Shown here piece after piece: positions 59,508-64,000 of a stretch of 64,000 nucleotides of DNA. A model generated the notes under the pieces. The model saw nothing but the letters and a program-made list of their open reading frames with translations, had not been told where the DNA came from and searched no databases. The translations under genes were made by a program, and so were the position numbers. Every line of letters begins with the position of its first letter. The first letter of the stretch is position 1. Source of the DNA: Sodiomyces alkalinus F11 (lineage: Eukaryota; Ascomycota; Sordariomycetes; Glomerellales; Plectosphaerellaceae); the NCBI RefSeq assembly GCF_003711515.1, contig NW_021167083.1, positions 2,305,048-2,369,047 of the forward strand, given 5' to 3'.

Positions 59508-59929
59508 CGTTAATATAAAGGATATAATCGGGGACAGTTTAACGAAGGTATTACTAGAGGCGGGAATTAAAAGACTATAATAATCGCTTAATTTAACGGA
59601 TTAAAAGGATTATATCGAGTAGTTAAAGTACCTGTATATAGAGATTAAACGCGCTAAAGCCGCGGGCGTAGCGATAATAAAAACCCCTAAGGGCGTAGCA
59701 GATCCGATAGATATAGATCCGATTAAGTAGATCCGGCTACTTAGGATTAAGGAACTAATTCAGATAGAATTAAATTAAATAGTTAAATAGGGCGGATTTA
59801 GATCCCTTTTATGAGGGCGTGTTCCCTTAACTATTAATTTTACGATAGAAAGGTTAAGAGCTTTTAGGTTAAACCGAAGCCTCTGATTAGTTAGTTAACC
59901 TAGGAAGACCTACCTTAACTAAGGGGGTA
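59508..59929 (+). pseudogene. copia-2 RNase H end and 3' leader
   Basis: Starts in frame with the left part at 39700-39849: NIKDIIGDSLTKVLLEAGIKRL is the copia RNase H C-terminus. It is followed by a Lys/Ile-rich tail (EIKRAKAAGVAIIKTPKGVA). The non-coding end contains a polypurine tract (AACTAAGGGGG, 59917-59927) directly before the 3' LTR. Confidence 0.75.
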
Positions 59930-60204
59930 TATCGTATAGGCACACGGACCACGATATAGTCCCTAGGGGATCTATGCCTAACTAAGGGCTTCGGACCTGA
60001 GGGACCTCGGGTATCAGGATGTAACGAGGGAGCATACCGGAAAAGACCAGATAGGATCTAAATAATATAGTACCTATAATAGAGTCTTTACCAACTACAT
60101 TAAGGGCATAAAAGACTTACACAGATATAACTAAAGATAATATATCTACACGAGACTTCTACTCTATTAAGGTAATTATATAAGTGCTACTTTAACGTGC
60201 GATA
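59930..60204 (+). repeat. copia-2 3' LTR
   Basis: 275 bp starting TATCGTATAGGCAC and ending ACGTGCGATA, preceded by a polypurine tract. It has the same length as the 5' LTR at 4540-4814. The following five bases (ACTAA) do not match the bases before 4540, so the two are not proven to be one insertion. Confidence 0.85.
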
Positions 60205-60720
60205 ACTAAGGCTTAAAAGGTAGAGATTAAGGAGGGGATAAAAGTCTCCTTTTCGAGGACCCTAATGGGTATAGCTATATATAAAGCTATAAACTAAGTA
60301 CTAGAAATAACTTCGAACTTAATACTATATATATGTATTATCGATCTAATACTATATACTCTAGTTTATATAATATAACTAAAAGTAGAATTCCCCTACT
60401 AAATCTCTATATAGACTTACACGTATTACTTAATAACTTCTAGAATACTAAATACTTTTTTATATCGGTTATACGGTAGTATCTATGAATTTAAGGCTAT
60501 TTTCTAATACATACCTTATAATTTTCACAAGTAACACTGATCTATTATAAATATTCTTACTTATATTCTAGTTTAATAAAAAAACACATACTAAAATAAA
60601 TAAAGAAATAAGTCCTAACTTCTAAGTTACATTATAGCTCCTATACTAGCCGGATATAAAAGCTATGAATAGAATATTAGTACTTGAATTTTCATCTATA
60701 TAGGGGTTTATTTATATAAA
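60205..60720. other. AT-rich intergenic spacer
   Basis: AT-rich, without recognisable coding frames or repeat partners. The RIP-type composition fades toward the right. Nothing else was identified. Confidence 0.6.
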
Positions 60721-60844
60721 ATTTACTATTTCATTACATAAAACAGCAGGGGTCCAAAACGCAGTGTTTTGGTGTAAAGTCGTGTCCCAAAAGGGGGTAT
60801 GTCCTATATAATGGGGCGGGGACTTACTACGTGGTTAAGTTATT

Positions 60845-60969
60845 GATTGGCCTGGAGCCATAGGAAGGTAGTGGGTAGTAAGCCAAATGCTAGCTTCTGA
60901 TTGGTTATAAATGCGGGTCAATGACGGCACTACAGTCGGAATAACCGGTTGCGGTAGTCGGAATAACGG
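60845..60969 (+). promoter_or_regulatory. Candidate promoter of the GH16 gene
   Basis: Two inverted CCAAT boxes (GATTGG at 60845-60850 and 60899-60904). A TATA-like TATAAAT lies at 60906-60912, directly after the second box. There is also a 22-bp-spaced direct repeat AGTCGGAATAACCGG (60934-60948) / AGTCGGAATAACGG (60956-60969). The sequence is no longer RIP-like here. It lies about 350 bp before the ATG, implying a long 5' leader. TTCTTTTTGCAG at 61201-61212 could be a leader-intron acceptor. Confidence 0.4.
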
Positions 60970-61253
60970 CTCTTATTAAGTAATGCTCTCCATCTTGCGG
61001 TTCGTGTGAGCCGCATTCCAAGAACGGCAGGGCAGGATGGGTGTGGCTAGACCACACCTCCTCGAGAGACTCGGGGTAGAGATGAGAGCTGGGTTTTTCT
61101 CAGTTGTTTCTTCGCCCATCTTGCTCTTCTCCCGTTATCCCACGAGTTCCTCGTCCTCTTCTCTTCCGATTCAATAACCCTGCCACCCCCCCCCCCCAAA
61201 TTCTTTTTGCAGATTTTGCGACCTGGCCCCGGGCTCGACATTTTGATCTTACT

Positions 61254-62499
61254 ATGAACTTCTTCTGGGCTTTGTGCCTGACCGGTATTCTTCGCCGCGT
61301 GTCTGCAAGCGAAGACTGTGACTGCGGATACGCAGCGAAGGTGGGTAATTCTCGACATGTCTTCACAGACCTCATCGAGACGGACTTTGGCAAAGTAGCA
61401 AGCCTATCAAGAAATGCCGACTGGTTCAGCCCTGAGTTCAATAGAACCGGTGATCGCGTGAGGGGCCCGCTCGGCGAACAATTCAGCCGCAACAACGTCG
61501 ACACGGTGGTGGAAGGGTCTGGGTCTGACCAAGCCCCAGGGCTCCGAATGTTTGTAAGAAACTCTACAGTTGACGGCATGGTCCCTGTTGCCGAAGTCGA
61601 CTCAACCCGTCAGGAGATACAATGGGGTTCCTTCCGCGTGAGTATGCAGGTGCCGGATGTAGCTGGTACATGTGCTGCTTTCTTTTGGGTGAGTTCCCCT
61701 CCGTTCTTCCACCCCGCCCTCTGCCCTTTGCCCCCTGCTTTGCTTCTTCTTCGAGGTCAACTCCACGGATATTCTCCGTCAATATCTACAAATTGAAAGG
61801 TTTCAATTGTTGCGCTTCCTAGTCTTGCGACGGGTTGGAAACTAATCGGTACGCCTGGGCGCGCTCCAGTATCACAACGACACCCAGGAGATTGACCTAG
61901 AATTCCTCACCAAAGAGTTCGATCCCGGAAACAACACGTTCCCTCTCAACCTCGTGGTTCACTCCCTAGAGTCTCAAGCAGATGACTATGACCCTGTCGA
62001 GGCGGGCAGTTTTGTCAAAGTCCAACTCCCGTTCAATCCGACAACAGCATTCCACGAGTACCGATTTGACTACCTGCCCGGCAGAATCATCTTTTACGCA
62101 GATGGCGACACGATCGCTGAAATGGATGGGCCTGGCGTTCCCACAGCCGGAGGTCACTTAATTCTGCAGCACTGGAGTAGCGGAAACCCGCTCTGGTCAG
62201 GAGGGCCTCCGACTGAAGATGCGGTCCTCAACATTCGTTATGTCAAGGCCTACTTCAATTCGTCGTCCGTGGAGCGGAGGGAGGAACTCGCACGAGGCTG
62301 CACGGATTCCGCGACCCAAAACGTATGCGACATTCCCAACGATGAGGACTTCTTCTTCAACGACCAGGATAGTGATGACCAGGGCGGTCAGAATGGCGGA
62401 GACGACGGCGGGCCGGAAGATAGCACCAACCATCTATATCCATTATCGACGTGGGGCATATTGGCTGCCAGTCTGGCAGCAACATTTTGCTACGTGTGA
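61254..62499 (+). CDS. Secreted GH16 family glycoside hydrolase, likely GPI-anchored
   Basis: Two exons, 61254-61688 and 61870-62499, give 354 residues. The intron (61689-61869) has GTGAGT and CTCCAG borders in phase 0 and joins AAFFW to YHNDTQEIDLEFL, the usual GH16 layout. The family motif ExDxE is EIDLE: Glu152 as nucleophile, Asp154 as helper, Glu156 as acid/base. Residues 1-19 are a signal peptide (MNFFWALCLTG), followed by the DCDCGY segment common in fungal secreted GH16 proteins. Later motifs are FHEYRFDYLPGRIIFYADG and LQHWSSGNPLW. After the domain comes a Cys pair region, an Asp/Gly-rich linker and a hydrophobic end (WGILAASLAATF), a probable GPI signal. It likely acts on beta-1,3/1,4-glucan or wall polysaccharide outside the cell; the exact substrate is unknown. 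An upstream in-frame ATG (61104) is rejected because it would bury the signal peptide. No RIP stops: an intact host gene. Confidence 0.9.
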
Positions 62500-62644
62500 A
62501 TGACTGTCGTCACAGCAGGGATGTCATTGAAATGGCGCAATGGAGAGATAATAGGCAATGTCGGGGTGGATTGTCGTGATGCACGTGGGACTTGGGCGTC
62601 TTGGATGGTGTCCGTACGTACGTAAACGACTAAGGTGGCTGAGG
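62500..62644 (+). other. 3' flank of the GH16 gene
   Basis: Un-mutated sequence with no clear AATAAA signal. It contains the palindrome GTACGTACGTAC-like block near 62611. It ends where the next LTR begins. Confidence 0.5.
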
Positions 62645-62817
62645 TGTCGCATGGGCACAGGAGCATGCCTGACTAAGGGCTTCAGACCTCCGGGTATCAG
62701 GATATGATAAGGGTGGATATCGGGAAGGACCGGATGGGATCCAATTGATATAGTACCTATAACAGAGTCTGCAACACCTAAATTAAGGGCATAACAGACT
62801 TACACAGATATAACTTA

Positions 62818-62856
<39 letters not shown>

Positions 62857-62906
62857 GATTTCTACTTAATTAAGATTATTATATAAGTACTATTTAACGT
62901 ATAATA
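62645..62906 (+). repeat. 5' LTR, copia-2 family, right copy
   Basis: 262 bp starting TGTCGCATGGGCAC and ending ACGTATAATA. It is related to 4540-4814 and carries a (TA)n run (62823-62851). It is followed by GAGATCAGCCCGGTTTATGAC, collinear with the primer-binding region after 4814, so it is a 5' LTR whose element runs off the window. Its left part is less RIP-mutated than the other copies. Confidence 0.82.
62823..62851. repeat. (TA)n microsatellite in the LTR
   Basis: About 14 TA units inside the LTR. The related LTRs have only a few TA units here, so it expanded in this copy. Confidence 0.9.
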
Positions 62907-64000
62907 GAGATCAGCCCGGTTTATGACGCTAAAAAAACCAAAGATGTTAATAGCTACCCTATACTTCTACTATAAAAGTAATTAATTCTTCCTATAACTT
63001 ATATTAGCCGCCCTACTATTATTAGTATAGGCCACGGCGTACTATAAAAAGCCTTAATAGCCGACCTACTTCTAGGTATTACCCTAGCCTTTAGGCTTAG
63101 CGTAACGCCGCGCGACGCGACTAAAAACAGTATAACGGGTATTATTAGATAGCTAACTCCCGGATCTACTAAGCGGCACTAGGTATAGCGAAGCGGAAGG
63201 GAGATACGACCCTATAATAGTCTTAGAAGGCTACTATATTACTACCTACTATTATAGGTTAACCCCCTAAGAAAAGTTTTCGACGCTATAACTAGGAGAA
63301 AGAGGGCCTAAGCAGCCCCCCGCTATAAGGGGCGCCCTAGCCTTACTAGCCTAGGTATAGTAGTAACGGAAGGCCTCCTAGTAAACCCTAGACTCTAATA
63401 ATAGTACTAACGTACCCGTTAATAATATGCCCGCTTATAACGCTAATAGAAAGAATAAAAGCTTTACTAATAGAGCCCGGATATAAGTATAATAGATAAT
63501 AGAAGAAGCTATAGCCGCCTTTAAACGCAAGGAGAATACCGTTAATATCCTAATATAGGCTATTAAATAGGGTATAAACCGGGTAAAGGAGTTACCCGAA
63601 GTCGATCTAGACTTTATAGGATAACTCGGGAATAAGTTTATAAATTTAATTAAGATAAGGGGCCCGGCCTATATAGCCGGCGATACCGCCCTACTTATCC
63701 GGGCTACTAAGTAGCCTAATAGTATATAACCCCTAGCCGGGTAGAAAAAGCCTATTAAGTCTACTCGAACCCCCTCCGGCGTTACCCCGCCCGGGGGAGC
63801 GATATAAGCCCCTCCGAAAAAGGACCTATTACCCCTTACCCTTTTGACCCGGGAGTAGACTATTATTACGAAGAAAGTGGGGAGGAAGACTATAAGCCCG
63901 GAAGCTAAGTTGTATAAGGCTAAAACGAAGAACGACCCTAAGGTCTTCCTCTGCTACCCCGATAATATACTACTAAAGCTCGAAGTATAAGAAGCCTTAA
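62907..64000 (+). mobile_element. Retroelement interior, incomplete at window end
   Basis: The first 100 bases match the leader after the LTR at 4540 (including CTATAAAAGTAAT). Beyond about 63020 the two copies no longer align. The later part carries a LINE ORF1-like frame, so either a LINE is inserted here or the element's gag is of this type. Confidence 0.5.
63425..64000 (+). pseudogene. Tad-like ORF1 / Gag-like frame, partial
   Basis: One plus-strand frame with RIP stops reads IIEEAIAAFKRKENTVNIL near 63495, VKELPEVDLDFIG near 63585, KSTRTPSGVTPPGGAI near 63760 and DPKVFLCYPDNILLKLEV near 63935. The last segment resembles the D-RVFLRLPxxHPLRK motif of fungal Tad-type ORF1 proteins. Truncated by the window end. 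Confidence 0.5.

Noticed and set aside
61104..61253. Upstream in-frame ATG extending the GH16 protein by 50 residues
   Set aside because: The extension is Pro/Ser-rich, spans a C-run and a likely splice acceptor, and would bury the clear signal peptide starting at 61254.
61047..61579. Two minus-strand ORFs of 103 and 159 residues over the GH16 first exon
   Set aside because: They lie antisense to a well-supported signal peptide and GH16 exon. Low-complexity basic translation, no domain.
62197..62503. ORFs on both strands overlapping the GH16 C-terminus
   Set aside because: They are shadows of the true exon 2 frame, which carries the GH16 motifs to the stop at 62499.

Overview
This window comes from a filamentous ascomycete (Pezizomycotina) genome. 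About 95% of it is dead, nested retrotransposon DNA carrying the signature of repeat-induced point mutation (RIP). CpA and TpG have largely become TpA, so CAG, CAA and TGG codons read as stops and ATG reads as ATA, while CpG-rich codons survive. Translating through the stops recovers recognisable protein domains in nearly every block. One intact gene is visible, a secreted, probably GPI-anchored, GH16 family glucanase-like enzyme at 61254-62499. It sits in an un-mutated island between two LTRs. No tRNA, rRNA or CRISPR array was seen.

Layout, left to right. 1-4223: minus-strand Ty1/copia remnant (copia-0), broken by a 5'-truncated LINE tail (2834-3018) and ending in a long TTA microsatellite. 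4224-4814: two LTRs of one copia family (copia-2), the first a solo LTR with a 5-bp target duplication, the second followed by a primer-binding site matching the initiator tRNA-Met anticodon arm. About 4950-23755: a Tad-like LINE (LINE-D) split by copia-1 (6322-12000), a 492-bp TIR element (13853-14344) and a minus-strand chromodomain Ty3/gypsy element (gypsy-1, 15951-23622). 23756-24900: a minus-strand proline-rich, acidic-tailed ORF remnant. 25253-31521: a full-length Tad-like LINE (LINE-A). 31522-38030: a 5'-incomplete gypsy element (gypsy-3) with an extra sense ORF after pol. 38080-39190: an unidentified plus-strand coding remnant. 39700-60204: copia-2 RNase H and 3' LTR, split by LINE-B, which is itself split by an inverted LINE-C and by a second chromodomain gypsy element (gypsy-2, 51270-58495). 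60205-61253: AT-rich spacer and promoter of the GH16 gene. 62645-64000: another copia-2-type 5' LTR followed by a LINE ORF1-like region that runs off the window.

Target-site duplications fix the nesting order: copia-2 received LINE-B, and LINE-B then received LINE-C and gypsy-2; LINE-D received copia-1, the TIR element and gypsy-1.

The most unusual observation is that both chromodomain gypsy elements carry, between the end of pol and the 3' LTR, a long ORF on the strand opposite to gag-pol. A similar minus-strand ORF lies downstream of LINE-D, and gypsy-3 carries an extra ORF in the same position but in sense. The antisense products end in Asp/Ser/Asn-rich acidic tails, and one contains a Pro-Pro tandem repeat. 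These look like accessory genes of the retroelements. They were recognised by reading through RIP stops and need a family-level search to confirm.
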